Origin: Chitinophaga pinensis
GTDB taxonomy: Bacteria; Bacteroidota; Bacteroidia; Chitinophagales; CAMDFR01
NCBI GenBank assembly: GCA_945860705.1
Contig: CAMART010000005.1
Location: 62,001-126,000, forward strand
DNA: 64,000 bases
Direction: 5' to 3'
The translations under genes and the position numbers were made by a program. This document shows, in pieces, positions 18,527-26,450 of the stretch. The notes beneath the pieces are model-generated. The model saw only the letters and a program-made list of their open reading frames with translations. It ran no database searches and was not told the origin of the DNA. Each line of letters opens with the position of its first letter. Position 1 is the stretch's first letter.

Positions 18527-19192
18527 ATGCATATTTATTTGAAAAATTTAGCAAAGGCCTATAAAGAAAATGCTGTAATAAAAGACGCTCCAGCTATGGA
18601 GGCTTATATGAAAAATCATTTTAAATTTTATGGTTTAAAATCGCCACTGCGAAATGAAATCACTAAAAGCCATATGTTGCAGTACGGCAAAGTAAGTTAT
18701 GAAGATATGGAACAAGTGGTTTTTGATGCATATGCACAGCCATATAGAGAGTTGCACTATTTTGCAATGACGTTACTAGAAACTCATAAAAAAAATCTTC
18801 AAGAAAAAGATATAGAACTAGTAAAATATATGGTATTAAATAATTCTTGGTGGGATACGGTGGATTATATAGCTACTCGTGGTGCTGGTGAACTCATAAA
18901 AAAATATCCGTCATTAATCGAAGTAATGGATGAATGGAGTACGCATGAAAATATGTGGCTTAGAAGAATTGCTATTCTTCATCAAATGAAATATAAATCT
19001 AAAACAGATACAAAAAGACTTTTTTCATATTGTATTAAAAATGCAAAGGATAAGGAATTTTTTATACAGAAAGCTATGGGTTGGGCACTCAGAGAATATG
19101 CTTATGTAGATGCCAATGCTGTTTTAGATTTTGTAGCCAATCATACTTTGCCCAATCTGACAGTACGAGAAGCCAAAAAACATTTCAAGTAA
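18527..19192 (+). CDS. DNA alkylation repair protein (AlkD-like)
   Basis: A 221-residue all-helical HEAT-like repeat protein of the AlkC/AlkD glycosylase family, which excises alkylated purines such as 7-methylguanine. Family features are GLKSPLRNEITKSH near residue 36, NSWWDTVDYIA near 106 (the WD aspartate is catalytic in AlkD), LWLRRIAILHQM-type segment near 143, and FFIQKAMGWALREYA near 174. It is the second gene after the DinB-like protein. Confidence 0.93.
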   Translation: MHIYLKNLAKAYKENAVIKDAPAMEAYMKNHFKFYGLKSPLRNEITKSHMLQYGKVSYEDMEQVVFDAYAQPYRELHYFAMTLLETHKKNLQEKDIELVKYMVLNNSWWDTVDYIATRGAGELIKKYPSLIEVMDEWSTHENMWLRRIAILHQMKYKSKTDTKRLFSYCIKNAKDKEFFIQKAMGWALREYAYVDANAVLDFVANHTLPNLTVREAKKHFK

Positions 19193-19252
19193 AAAATTTG
19201 TATATTTATATAAGTGTCAGTATCTTAGTGTATTCAGTAATTAATAATATAT

Positions 19253-20395
19253 TTGAAAAAACTATTTTTTGCATATTTACTATTGAGTTGTTTTACTTGT
19301 TTTGCACAGCAAAATAAAATAAAAGAGATATTGGCACAACCCAACAAATTTGTCAATACTTACCAAATAGACAATAGAAACTATACTACATTGATGCTAT
19401 CGATGGCATATGGAAGTTCTAGTATTATTAATTCTAACGACTTAAGAAAAATAAATATTGATTTAATCAAAAGAATAGATTTGGTGTATACTGCTTTCCC
19501 TATTGGCAATTTTAATGAGCTCACAGAAAAAAGATTGCAAAGTTTATATAATTCCAATCCTGCCTTATTTGCTAATGCTAAAATAGAATGGAATCTTGTG
19601 GCACAAAATAATTGTCAAGATGTAGATGGCGCAAAATTATTGTATCATGGATATGTGATTTATTATATAGACCCAAATAAAAAACCTGCAAATATTGCGG
19701 ATATCAACTATATAAAAGAACGATTTAAAAATCCTAACAATACTGATTTTAGTAAGTTTACATTTAAGGATTCGTCTGTATTAAAAGCACTCAATAGAAA
19801 TACAGAATGGAATAAAATACTGGTTGTAGCAGATGTAACTGGTAGTATGAGTCCGTATATAGCTCAGTTACTTATTTGGTATAGACTCAATACCAAAAAA
19901 GATAAAATCATACAATGGGTATTTTTTAATGATGGAGATTTTAAAACTGAAGACCAAAAAAAACTTGGAAGCACTGGAGGTATTTATAGTACCAACTCGG
20001 ATTCTTTTGAAGTAGTATTGGCTCTTACTCTAGAAACTATGATGAATGGCAATGGGGGAGATGCCGCCGAAAATGATGTAGAAGCTTTGATAAAAGGTCT
20101 TGAACTTTGTCCAGAGTGTGAAGATATAGTGCTGATAGCAGATAATAATAGTCCGGTGAGAGATTTGAGTTTAGCCAAAAGTGTAGGTAAACCAATAAAA
20201 ATAATACTCTGCGGAAGTCAGTCAGGAGTGAATGTTCAGTTTCTAGATTTGGCAATAGATACCAAAGGAAGTATACATACAATAGAAGAGGATTTGCAAA
20301 ATTTAGTAGAGCTATCAGAAGGACAAATACTAAAAATTGGTAAACAAACTTTTAAAGTGGTAGATGGTAAAATGGTTGCCGTAAAAGGAATGTAG
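19253..20395 (+). CDS. Secreted von Willebrand factor A-like protein
   Basis: 380 residues with a Sec signal peptide (MKKLFFAYLLLS, cleavage after FAQ) read from a TTG start; no ATG lies upstream in frame near the signal peptide. The C-terminal half has a vWA-like fold: VVADVTGSMS near residue 194 resembles the metal-binding DxSxS motif with Thr in place of the first Ser, and a glycine-rich GNGGDAAEND segment follows near 263. The N-terminal half is unrecognised. There is no sorting domain or lipobox, so it is expected to be periplasmic. It lies 60 bases after alkD. Confidence 0.8.
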   Translation: MKKLFFAYLLLSCFTCFAQQNKIKEILAQPNKFVNTYQIDNRNYTTLMLSMAYGSSSIINSNDLRKINIDLIKRIDLVYTAFPIGNFNELTEKRLQSLYNSNPALFANAKIEWNLVAQNNCQDVDGAKLLYHGYVIYYIDPNKKPANIADINYIKERFKNPNNTDFSKFTFKDSSVLKALNRNTEWNKILVVADVTGSMSPYIAQLLIWYRLNTKKDKIIQWVFFNDGDFKTEDQKKLGSTGGIYSTNSDSFEVVLALTLETMMNGNGGDAAENDVEALIKGLELCPECEDIVLIADNNSPVRDLSLAKSVGKPIKIILCGSQSGVNVQFLDLAIDTKGSIHTIEEDLQNLVELSEGQILKIGKQTFKVVDGKMVAVKGM

Positions 20396-20397
20396 CT

Positions 20398-20982
20398 CTA
20401 TACTTCTTGCTCCGGATTTGTACCTATAGAATTTTCTTCTATACTTTCTATGTCTTTTAGTTGTGGAAGTTCATTGGTGTCATTCAATCCAAAATAATCT
20501 AGAAAACTTTGCGTCACTCTATAGGTCACTGGATTTCCAGCTCCATCTCTTTTTCCTGCTATTTCTATGAGCTCTTTTTCTAGTAGTTTGTGTATAGAAT
20601 AATCAGCACTTACACCACGTATTTGTTCTATTTCGCCTCTAGTTATAGGCTGTTTGTATGCTATGATAGATAGAGTTTCTAGTGCAGCAGTAGAGAGTCT
20701 TTTCTTTTCTTTTAGATTGAGCAAAATACTGATAGCTTCGTGGTATGGTGCTTTTGTAAGAAATTGAAATCCTCCACCTATTTTTCTTAGCTCAAAAGAA
20801 AACTCATCACTGATGTATTTTACTATCAGATTTTCTACTGAAGTATCTATTAATTCTTCTGTTATTTCTTCTTGTCTATGCACATATACTTTTTTGAGGC
20901 ATTCCATGATGTCTATTTTGCTTACAGGATTTTCTGATGCAAAAATTAATGACTCAATAAATAATTGTATTTCCTTTTCCAT
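20398..20982 (-). CDS. scpB: Segregation and condensation protein B
   Basis: Winged-helix partner of the SMC-ScpA condensin that organises the chromosome. 194 residues. The family core is visible: ALETLSIIAYKQPITRGEIEQIRGV near residues 99-123 and the second winged helix with KRDGAGNPVTYRVTQSFLDYFGL. A short acidic tail ends the protein. scpA is not in the window. It is read together with marR, whose stop is 9 bases upstream. Confidence 0.95.
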   Translation of the reverse strand: MEKEIQLFIESLIFASENPVSKIDIMECLKKVYVHRQEEITEELIDTSVENLIVKYISDEFSFELRKIGGGFQFLTKAPYHEAISILLNLKEKKRLSTAALETLSIIAYKQPITRGEIEQIRGVSADYSIHKLLEKELIEIAGKRDGAGNPVTYRVTQSFLDYFGLNDTNELPQLKDIESIEENSIGTNPEQEV

Positions 20983-20991
20983 TCTTAAACC

Positions 20992-21462
20992 TTATTTTTT
21001 TTTATTTAGTTTTATTATTATCTTCTCCAATAAACCATTCAAATGGTTGATTTCCTTATCATCCAGTGCCATTAAGGGCTTTTCTATTTTTTCTATATCT
21101 TCATCAATAGTATTGAGTACTTTAATACCATTATTATTGATGATAATATCTACAGCTCTTCTATCTTTTTTGCAAATAGTTACAGTTATCAAATTAGTCT
21201 TACACAATCTATTAACGATTCTCGATACATCACTATTTTTATCGAGCATTCGCTTTTTAATTGTATTGATATTGCATGCATGAGGAAACTGTCCTATTAG
21301 TATTCGCAATACGTTATACTGTTGTTTGCTGAGTTTATGGGGTTTGAAAAATTCAGCTTGATGGTCATTTATTTGATTAACAACATACAAAAGGCTTATC
21401 ATACCTTTTTGATAATCGTTTTTAAATTTTTTTTGTTTTATTAAGTCTTCAATTCCTGGCAT
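20992..21462 (-). CDS. MarR family transcriptional regulator
   Basis: 156-residue dimeric winged-helix repressor or activator. The DNA-binding core is LSKQQYNVLRILIGQ (about 44-58), the recognition helix DKNSDVSRIVNRLC (about 74-87) and the wing with KKDRRAVDIIINNNG (about 97-111). It lies between yceI and scpB, and a palindrome sits in the yceI promoter, so autogenous or local control of yceI is plausible. No ligand can be read from the sequence. Confidence 0.93.
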   Translation of the reverse strand: MPGIEDLIKQKKFKNDYQKGMISLLYVVNQINDHQAEFFKPHKLSKQQYNVLRILIGQFPHACNINTIKKRMLDKNSDVSRIVNRLCKTNLITVTICKKDRRAVDIIINNNGIKVLNTIDEDIEKIEKPLMALDDKEINHLNGLLEKIIIKLNKKK

Positions 21463-21487
21463 AAATTGTGTGTTTTTTCTGGCACAT

Positions 21488-21495
21488 CAAAGATA
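21488..21495 (-). promoter_or_regulatory. Promoter -7 box for marR-scpB (TATCTTTG on the minus strand)
   Basis: Exact TAnnTTTG match 26 bases before the marR ATG. It lies directly after the yceI terminator stem and overlaps its T tract, so marR-scpB is a transcription unit separate from yceI. Confidence 0.6.
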
Positions 21496-21528
21496 AAAAA
21501 AATGCCCAACAAAATGAATGTTGGGCAT
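21494..21528 (-). terminator. Rho-independent terminator after yceI
   Basis: ATGCCCAACA pairs with TGTTGGGCAT around a seven-base loop and is followed, on the minus strand, by seven or more T. Confidence 0.88.
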
Positions 21529-21556
21529 CTAAATTGTTGATTTAGTTATATTTTAA

Positions 21557-22132
21557 CTATTTTTTAGTTATTTCGATATTTACCACTACTTCTACTTCAT
21601 TGCTCAGTGCAAGTCCACCTTGGTCTAGTGTTTTGTTCCAAGTAAGTCCAAAGTCACTTCTCATGATAGTTGTGCTAAGTTTAAAACCAGCTCTAGTCAT
21701 TCCATAGAGATCCTTTACTGTTCCATTATATTTTCCTATAAATACAACTTCTTTAGTGACACCATGCATAGTCAATTGACCTGTAAGAGTCATTTCTTTC
21801 CCTTTCATAGTTACTTTAGATGAAGTGAATTTAATTTCAGGAAATTTCTCAGCATTGAAAAAATCGTCCCCTTTCAAATGATTGTCTCTAGCTTCATTGT
21901 CAGTGTTTATAGAATTTACGTCTATATTAAAAGCAACTTTTACATCAGAAAAATCTTCTTTGCTAGAAGTTACTTCTGCAGTAAATTTTTTGAAGTTTCC
22001 TTCAGTTTCGCTCACTAACATGTGAGTAATGCTAAATTTTACAGATGAGTGTGCATTGTCTAGTGTCCAGTTTTGAGCTTGTGTAGTTGCTATAGAAGCA
22101 ATTGTAAGGATCGATAAAATAATTTTTTTCAT
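21557..22132 (-). CDS. YceI family periplasmic protein
   Basis: 191 residues: signal peptide (residues 1-19, cleaved after TQAQ) and a YceI lipocalin-like beta-barrel, a fold that binds polyprenyl chains. Family motifs: WTLDNAHSSVKFSITHM near residue 22, the DVNSINTDNEARDNHLKGDDFF segment near 70-92, and LTGQLTMHGVTKEV near 117. It is a single-gene unit with its own promoter, operator-like palindrome and terminator, next to a MarR regulator. Confidence 0.95.
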   Translation of the reverse strand: MKKIILSILTIASIATTQAQNWTLDNAHSSVKFSITHMLVSETEGNFKKFTAEVTSSKEDFSDVKVAFNIDVNSINTDNEARDNHLKGDDFFNAEKFPEIKFTSSKVTMKGKEMTLTGQLTMHGVTKEVVFIGKYNGTVKDLYGMTRAGFKLSTTIMRSDFGLTWNKTLDQGGLALSNEVEVVVNIEITKK

Positions 22133-22153
22133 TGTTTTTTATTTTTAGTTTTA

Positions 22154-22174
22154 CAAATATAGATGTTACAACAT
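22154..22174 (-). promoter_or_regulatory. yceI promoter with an overlapping MarR-type palindrome
   Basis: The -7 box TATATTTG (minus strand, 22154-22161) is followed immediately upstream by the palindrome ATGTT-AC-AACAT (22163-22174). A protein bound there would cover the -7/-33 spacer. The neighbouring MarR protein is the natural candidate (inference). Confidence 0.55.
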
Positions 22175-22226
22175 GTATTTTTTTAAAAAAGTTCATTCTT
22201 ATTGAAAAAAATTAAAATAAATAAAA

Positions 22227-22258
22227 ATACCCCACACTCATGAATGAGCGTAGGGTAT
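22227..22258 (-). terminator. Terminator-like hairpin with no adjacent upstream gene
   Basis: ATACCC/GGGTAT and CTCAT/ATGAG arms form a stem with two mismatches. Read on the minus strand it is followed by a T-rich tract. The nearest minus-strand gene ending upstream of it is at 23041, about 780 bases away, so it either ends a long trailer or a transcript born inside the gap. Confidence 0.5.
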
Positions 22259-22522
22259 AGCCATGAAAAAAAACAAATCTATTATTAAGATTATTTGCTA
22301 TAAAGTCTGTTTAAAGTATGAAGTCAAGTAAATTAGCTTGGTGTTTTTTGGGAGCTTATACCTGCTTCTCGAACCTCGGGTCGTTGTCGAGCAGGATACA
22401 TGCATCTACGTGACACACTATAAGCGTGACTGGGCTAAACAAATCGTAAATGATTTTTACGAATACTTTGAAATGCTTTCACGCCTAGGCGTAAGAAGCA
22501 TCTTTTTTTCAAACTTGCTTTT

Positions 22523-22645
22523 TCGGATTTGTAATCCGAAAATCGCTACTATAAGCATTTGTAAAGCGTTTAATATATATATATATATATTGCTTTTTTT
22601 GCATTAAAAATGCAGATAATAAATAGTATCGGATTGCAAATCCGA
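22523..22645. repeat. Two copies of the palindrome TCGGATT-N3-AATCCGA flanking an AT tract
   Basis: Copies at 22523-22539 (spacer TGT) and 22629-22645 (spacer GCA) have identical 7-base arms and enclose 89 bases with an (AT)9 run at 22573-22590. The layout resembles a small non-autonomous or REP-like repeat of the kind seen between Bacteroidota genes. Family identity is inferred. Confidence 0.6.
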
Positions 22646-22651
22646 AACAGT

Positions 22652-22882
22652 GTGGGTGCGCGTTTAGAATTCTCAATTGATAATTTAAAATTATTTTCAA
22701 AGGAATTGATGGTAGATGATGAAATCATAAATCATTGTATTTACAAAATTGAATATAAAGGAAAAGAAATAAGTAATGATGATTCTTCAACTCGTGGATT
22801 TGGACTCGAAGTTCAATTACATGGCTAATTGGCAATAAAGGAGTTAAAATGTCCTTCCTATCCTGTTTTAGAAAAGCAATAA
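22652..22882 (+). pseudogene. Decayed gene fragment, family unknown
   Basis: One frame reads like real protein (KLFSKELMVDDEIINHC ... STRGFGLEVQL), stops at TAA 22826-22828, and continues in frame with protein-like sequence (LAIKELKCPSYPVLEKQ) to TAA at 22880. A second frame near 22960-23030 also looks coding (GLYYKVFEDTNLGINIF). No start or known domain was recognised. Best read as a fragmented, non-functional remnant. Confidence 0.4.
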
Positions 22883-23040
22883 CATAATACTCCTCCACAT
22901 GTTGTGAAAGGAAAGAGGAAGAATAGAATAAGAATGGCCACCATAGAGATTAGCACTTTACAGCAGTTAATATTAAAAAAGAATCTGAAGGTCTATATTA
23001 TAAGGTTTTTGAGGATACAAACCTTGGAATAAACATATTT

Positions 23041-23640
23041 TTATAAATCGGCAGTACAATAAGGACATTTTTTTGCAAGCATTGATATTTCACGCAAACA
23101 TTTTGGGCAATATCCGATGTTAGTAATAAATGACTTTGATTTTGTAGAATCGGAGTATCTATCATATCGCTTATTTCTTTTCTCAGTATCTTCTGATTTC
23201 ATGACGAGAAATTCTTTTAGAATACTTTGAAAGTTTTCTTTTTTCTCTTCTGGCAAAGCGAATAAACCAACTACATATACAAATTCGTTAGCAGTGGTAC
23301 CCCATCCATTAGATATTTGCAATAAATGTTTTGCAGTAAATTTAGTACTAAGCACGTTATTAACAAATTCTAATTTATCAGTTTCTGTTAAACTATCCAT
23401 AAATATTTTTTGATATTTTAGATAATTTGTGTTTGGCATAGATATACCAGCTTGAGTTTCCAGAATTTTAAATCCTATAGCATTAAACATATCTCTATAT
23501 GATTTGAAATCAAAATAGTTAATGTATTTTTTGAATATTTTTTTCATTGTCCGTTCTGCCTTAGCTCCGGGATATTGTTTTATTGCTGATAGAACCACCA
23601 TAGTAAAAAATAAAGCTAAACCAATGATTAAAAAACTCAT
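23041..23640 (-). CDS. Membrane-anchored protein with C-terminal zinc ribbon
   Basis: 199 residues from the ATG at 23640; a longer start at 23688 is possible. An N-terminal membrane helix (about residues 2-18) is followed by a helical middle with no recognised domain and a C-terminal zinc ribbon (CPKC ... CPYC, residues about 181-197). This is a common architecture of small Bacteroidota envelope or regulatory proteins without assigned function. It borders the degenerate stretch and has no co-directional partner. Confidence 0.65.
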   Translation of the reverse strand: MSFLIIGLALFFTMVVLSAIKQYPGAKAERTMKKIFKKYINYFDFKSYRDMFNAIGFKILETQAGISMPNTNYLKYQKIFMDSLTETDKLEFVNNVLSTKFTAKHLLQISNGWGTTANEFVYVVGLFALPEEKKENFQSILKEFLVMKSEDTEKRNKRYDRYSDSTKSKSFITNIGYCPKCLREISMLAKKCPYCTADL

Positions 23641-23729
23641 TATTATGTTATTTAGAATAAATAAAAAACGAAAGTAAATGCTTTTCACTAATAAATACTA
23701 TATGTTTTTTATTTATATGAAATTAAGGT

Positions 23730-23737
23730 TAAATTTG
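23730..23737 (+). promoter_or_regulatory. Promoter -7 box (TAAATTTG)
   Basis: Exact TAnnTTTG match 17 bases before the ATG at 23755. It implies a leader of only about ten bases and supports that start over the ATG-less extension from 23737. Confidence 0.55.
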
Positions 23738-23754
23738 TGTATAATATATTTTTG

Positions 23755-24708
23755 ATGAAATTAATTTCTATTATATCTATTTGTTTGTTGCTGTCGTTTT
23801 ATAGTTTATACTGCCAGACCGACCCGCCTTGTACTGCATATCAGTCGCATGATTTTGACTATATGCTTGGCGAATGGCAGATAAAAATAAATGATACCAG
23901 CACCGCATATAGTGTATTCAAAAAAGAATTTGGCAACTGTATCATGAAAGAAAACTATAAAGAGCCAGTAAAAAACTATTTGAGAACAAGTGAGGCAAGT
24001 TATAACCCAATAAAACAAAAATGGGAGCTAGTAACCTACGATAATAAAGGAGAATATTATATATTCATTGGTGTGAAAAAAGGTAAGAATATAGAACTAG
24101 AAGCGGATAAAATTTTACCCAATGGCAAAAAAATATTTTTACAACTTATTTATTCAAATATATTGGAGAATAGTTTTGTTAGAGAAATAAAAGTAGCATT
24201 GGATAGTAATAAGGTTTTTAGAACATTTGATAAAGCAAATTATATACGCATGAAAACAAGCGAAATAAACGGCAAAAAAATTTATAAAGAAATACTAGTG
24301 AATGCTAGTGCTCCCGAAATATATGAGAGATGGACACAAAAGAGTGGCATACTCAAGTTTATGGGGGAAGATTGCTATATCATCATGGAGCCTGGTGGTC
24401 CTTATGAAATTTATTTTGATATGAAACAACCTTTAGGTTTTAGAGGTTCTGAAGGTTGTACGGTATTGAGTTTTATAGAAAATAAAATGCTGTCTTTTAC
24501 TTGGAATGCCCCACCACAGTTTGCAAATGTAAGAAATGCCGATGCAAAAGCATGGGTAGTGGTAGAGCTAGAAAAAATAGATGATACACACACAAAAGTG
24601 AAATTGACTCATACTGGATGGAGAGATGGAGAAGAGTGGAATCAGGTTTATGCTTATTTTGATAAAGCTTGGACAAAAGTTCTTGAGTGGTTGAGAGATA
24701 GTTATTGA
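23755..24708 (+). CDS. Secreted two-domain protein ending in an SRPBCC (AHSA1-like) domain
   Basis: 317 residues. A Sec signal peptide (MKLISIISICLLL, cleaved near YCQ) is followed by a beta-rich N-terminal domain with HDFDYMLGEWQIKIND, similar to DUF1579-type lipocalin-like domains. From about residue 170 an SRPBCC ligand-binding domain follows (KEILVNASAPEIYERWT, then TWNAPPQFANV and HTGWRDGEEW near the end). SRPBCC domains of this type are usually cytoplasmic, so a predicted exported fusion is unusual. Ligand and role are unknown. pheS follows after 26 bases but has its own promoter box. Confidence 0.82.
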   Translation: MKLISIISICLLLSFYSLYCQTDPPCTAYQSHDFDYMLGEWQIKINDTSTAYSVFKKEFGNCIMKENYKEPVKNYLRTSEASYNPIKQKWELVTYDNKGEYYIFIGVKKGKNIELEADKILPNGKKIFLQLIYSNILENSFVREIKVALDSNKVFRTFDKANYIRMKTSEINGKKIYKEILVNASAPEIYERWTQKSGILKFMGEDCYIIMEPGGPYEIYFDMKQPLGFRGSEGCTVLSFIENKMLSFTWNAPPQFANVRNADAKAWVVVELEKIDDTHTKVKLTHTGWRDGEEWNQVYAYFDKAWTKVLEWLRDSY

Positions 24709-24719
24709 TATTTATTTAC

Positions 24720-24727
24720 TAATTTTG
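24720..24727 (+). promoter_or_regulatory. Promoter -7 box for pheS (TAATTTTG)
   Basis: Exact TAnnTTTG match that ends 7 bases before the pheS ATG, implying a very short or absent leader. Confidence 0.55.
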
Positions 24728-24734
24728 TAGCACT

Positions 24735-25742
24735 ATGCAAGAAAGATTAGAACTGATAGCCACTGAGGCAAAGAACGAATTGATACAAGATGCTGCTACA
24801 CTCGAGGCATACAGAATCAAGTATCTAGGTACTAAGGGGATCATGAAAGAGGTGTTTGAAGATTTTAAACAAATACCGAATGAAGAAAAAAAATCAATGG
24901 GTCAGTTGATTAATTCTTTGAAAAACACACTTGAAACAATCTATCTAGAAAAAAAAGAAGAACTAGAGAATACTTCTACAGAACAATCAGATACTATAGA
25001 TTATACAAAACCTGGAGCGCGAGTACCTCGTGGAGGAAGACATCCAATTCATATCATCAAAAATGAAATGATAGATATTTTTGCTCGTATTGGTTTTACT
25101 GTTGCAGAAGGTCCAGAGATAGAAGATGATTGGCACAATTTCACTGCGCTCAATACACCAGAAGATCATCCTGCTAGAGATATGCAAGATACATTTTATA
25201 TCAAAGAAAATGTGATGCTTCGAACGCATACATCGCCAGTACAAATACGTGTGATGGAAACACAAACGCCACCCATACGCATCATCACTCCCGGTAGAGT
25301 TTATAGAAATGAGACTATATCAGCAAGAGCACATTGTACATTTCATCAAGTAGAAGGATTGTATATCAATGAAAATGTTTCGTTTGCTGACTTGAAGCAA
25401 ACACTATTATATTTTGCTAAAGAAATGTTTGGACAGAATGTAGATATACGATTGCGTCCCTCTTATTTTCCTTTCACAGAGCCAAGTGCAGAGCTAGATA
25501 TCAGTTGTTTTATCTGTGATAAAAAAGGCTGTGCGGTTTGCAAAGGAAGTGGCTGGGTAGAAATAGGAGGCTGTGGTATGGTAGACCCTGCTGTGCTAGA
25601 AAATTGTAAAATAGATACAGAAAAATATACAGGATTTGCTTTTGGTATGGGTATAGAGCGTATCACCATGCTCAAATACGGTATCAATGATTTACGTATT
25701 TTTTATGATAATGATATTCGTTTCTTAAAACAGTTTTCTTAA
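24735..25742 (+). CDS. pheS: Phenylalanyl-tRNA synthetase alpha subunit
   Basis: Catalytic subunit of the heterotetrameric class II synthetase (335 residues). An N-terminal coiled coil (about 1-85) leads into the core: RGGRHPIH near 95, motif 2 (GRVYRNETISARAH near 187) and motif 3 (GFAFGMGIERITML near 300). The CFICDKKGCAVCKG cysteine-rich loop near 260 occurs in many bacterial PheS. The beta subunit gene pheT is not adjacent; the next gene is an orphan. Confidence 0.96.
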   Translation: MQERLELIATEAKNELIQDAATLEAYRIKYLGTKGIMKEVFEDFKQIPNEEKKSMGQLINSLKNTLETIYLEKKEELENTSTEQSDTIDYTKPGARVPRGGRHPIHIIKNEMIDIFARIGFTVAEGPEIEDDWHNFTALNTPEDHPARDMQDTFYIKENVMLRTHTSPVQIRVMETQTPPIRIITPGRVYRNETISARAHCTFHQVEGLYINENVSFADLKQTLLYFAKEMFGQNVDIRLRPSYFPFTEPSAELDISCFICDKKGCAVCKGSGWVEIGGCGMVDPAVLENCKIDTEKYTGFAFGMGIERITMLKYGINDLRIFYDNDIRFLKQFS

Positions 25743-25757
25743 AAAAAACATAAATGC

Positions 25758-26450
25758 ATGGAGCTCCAAATCGTACATCCTCATTATAGATGCAAAGAAA
25801 AAGAGCTCATAATGGCTTCCATTCAAGCATGGGAAAACTATATGCGACATGTAGTAAACTTCAAAAAATTTAGTCCATACTATAGCGAAGATAGAGCTAT
25901 ACATCAGTTAGCTATTATCAATGAAGTTCAAAAAAAATACTTTGATAGTAAAGAGAAAAATTCAATCGATTCTGAACAAATAAAACTACAGTGTATAGAA
26001 GTCAGTCGCAAATGGCAACTTCTCAAAAGATATATTCAAGGAGCTTATCCAAAAAAATATCATGCTTCTAAACTCGTCAATGCAGGTAAAGATTTTTATT
26101 TTACTGCGTATAGATTTAATTATGACGATATGAAAAGCCTTATAGAATCATCGACTAATTTTTTGAAAAACTATAAAGTGATTTTACAACTAGACGATAA
26201 TATGCCTGCATCATTTTATGAAGAGTATATAGAAGCTACTTTATTGTTTAATACATTATATGACGAATATAAAGTAAATAAAGAGCAGAGTAAATCGGAT
26301 AAATATGATAAAATAGATGCACTTAATAAAATCTATAAACCACTCATGGAGATGCTACATGACGCCAAAGCTATTTTCATAGATGATAAAAAATTATTGA
26401 ACTTATTTAGCTTTTATCAATTGTATGAAGAAAATATAGTTAAAGATTAA
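25758..26450 (+). CDS. Hypothetical helical protein
   Basis: 230 residues with no recognised family. The chain is rich in Lys, Glu and Tyr, appears mostly helical, and has no signal peptide or membrane helix. It starts 15 bases after pheS and is probably co-transcribed. Its 3' end overlaps the end of the convergent GSCFA gene by 11 bases. Confidence 0.7.
   Translation: MELQIVHPHYRCKEKELIMASIQAWENYMRHVVNFKKFSPYYSEDRAIHQLAIINEVQKKYFDSKEKNSIDSEQIKLQCIEVSRKWQLLKRYIQGAYPKKYHASKLVNAGKDFYFTAYRFNYDDMKSLIESSTNFLKNYKVILQLDDNMPASFYEEYIEATLLFNTLYDEYKVNKEQSKSDKYDKIDALNKIYKPLMEMLHDAKAIFIDDKKLLNLFSFYQLYEENIVKD

Larger units (their letters stand above)
22133..23040. other. 908-base stretch without an intact gene
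   Basis: The left 130 bases hold the yceI promoter and a terminator-like hairpin. The block at about 22345-22445 is visibly richer in G and C than its surroundings and has no convincing protein in any frame. Two copies of a short palindrome and an 18-base AT-dinucleotide tract follow, then a decayed coding segment. The picture is of a repeat-bearing, degenerating insertion site. No transposase or target duplication was found. Confidence 0.6.

Noticed and set aside
22355-22390. tRNA-like T-loop (GGTTCGA on the minus strand)
   Set aside because: The flanking bases do not form the five-base T stem, and no anticodon or acceptor arm can be built around it.
22338-22607. 89-residue plus-strand frame in the gene-free stretch
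   Set aside because: It runs through the GC-shifted block, a palindromic repeat and the AT tract, ends in a run of Ile/Tyr codons, and has no family resemblance. Repeat-derived.
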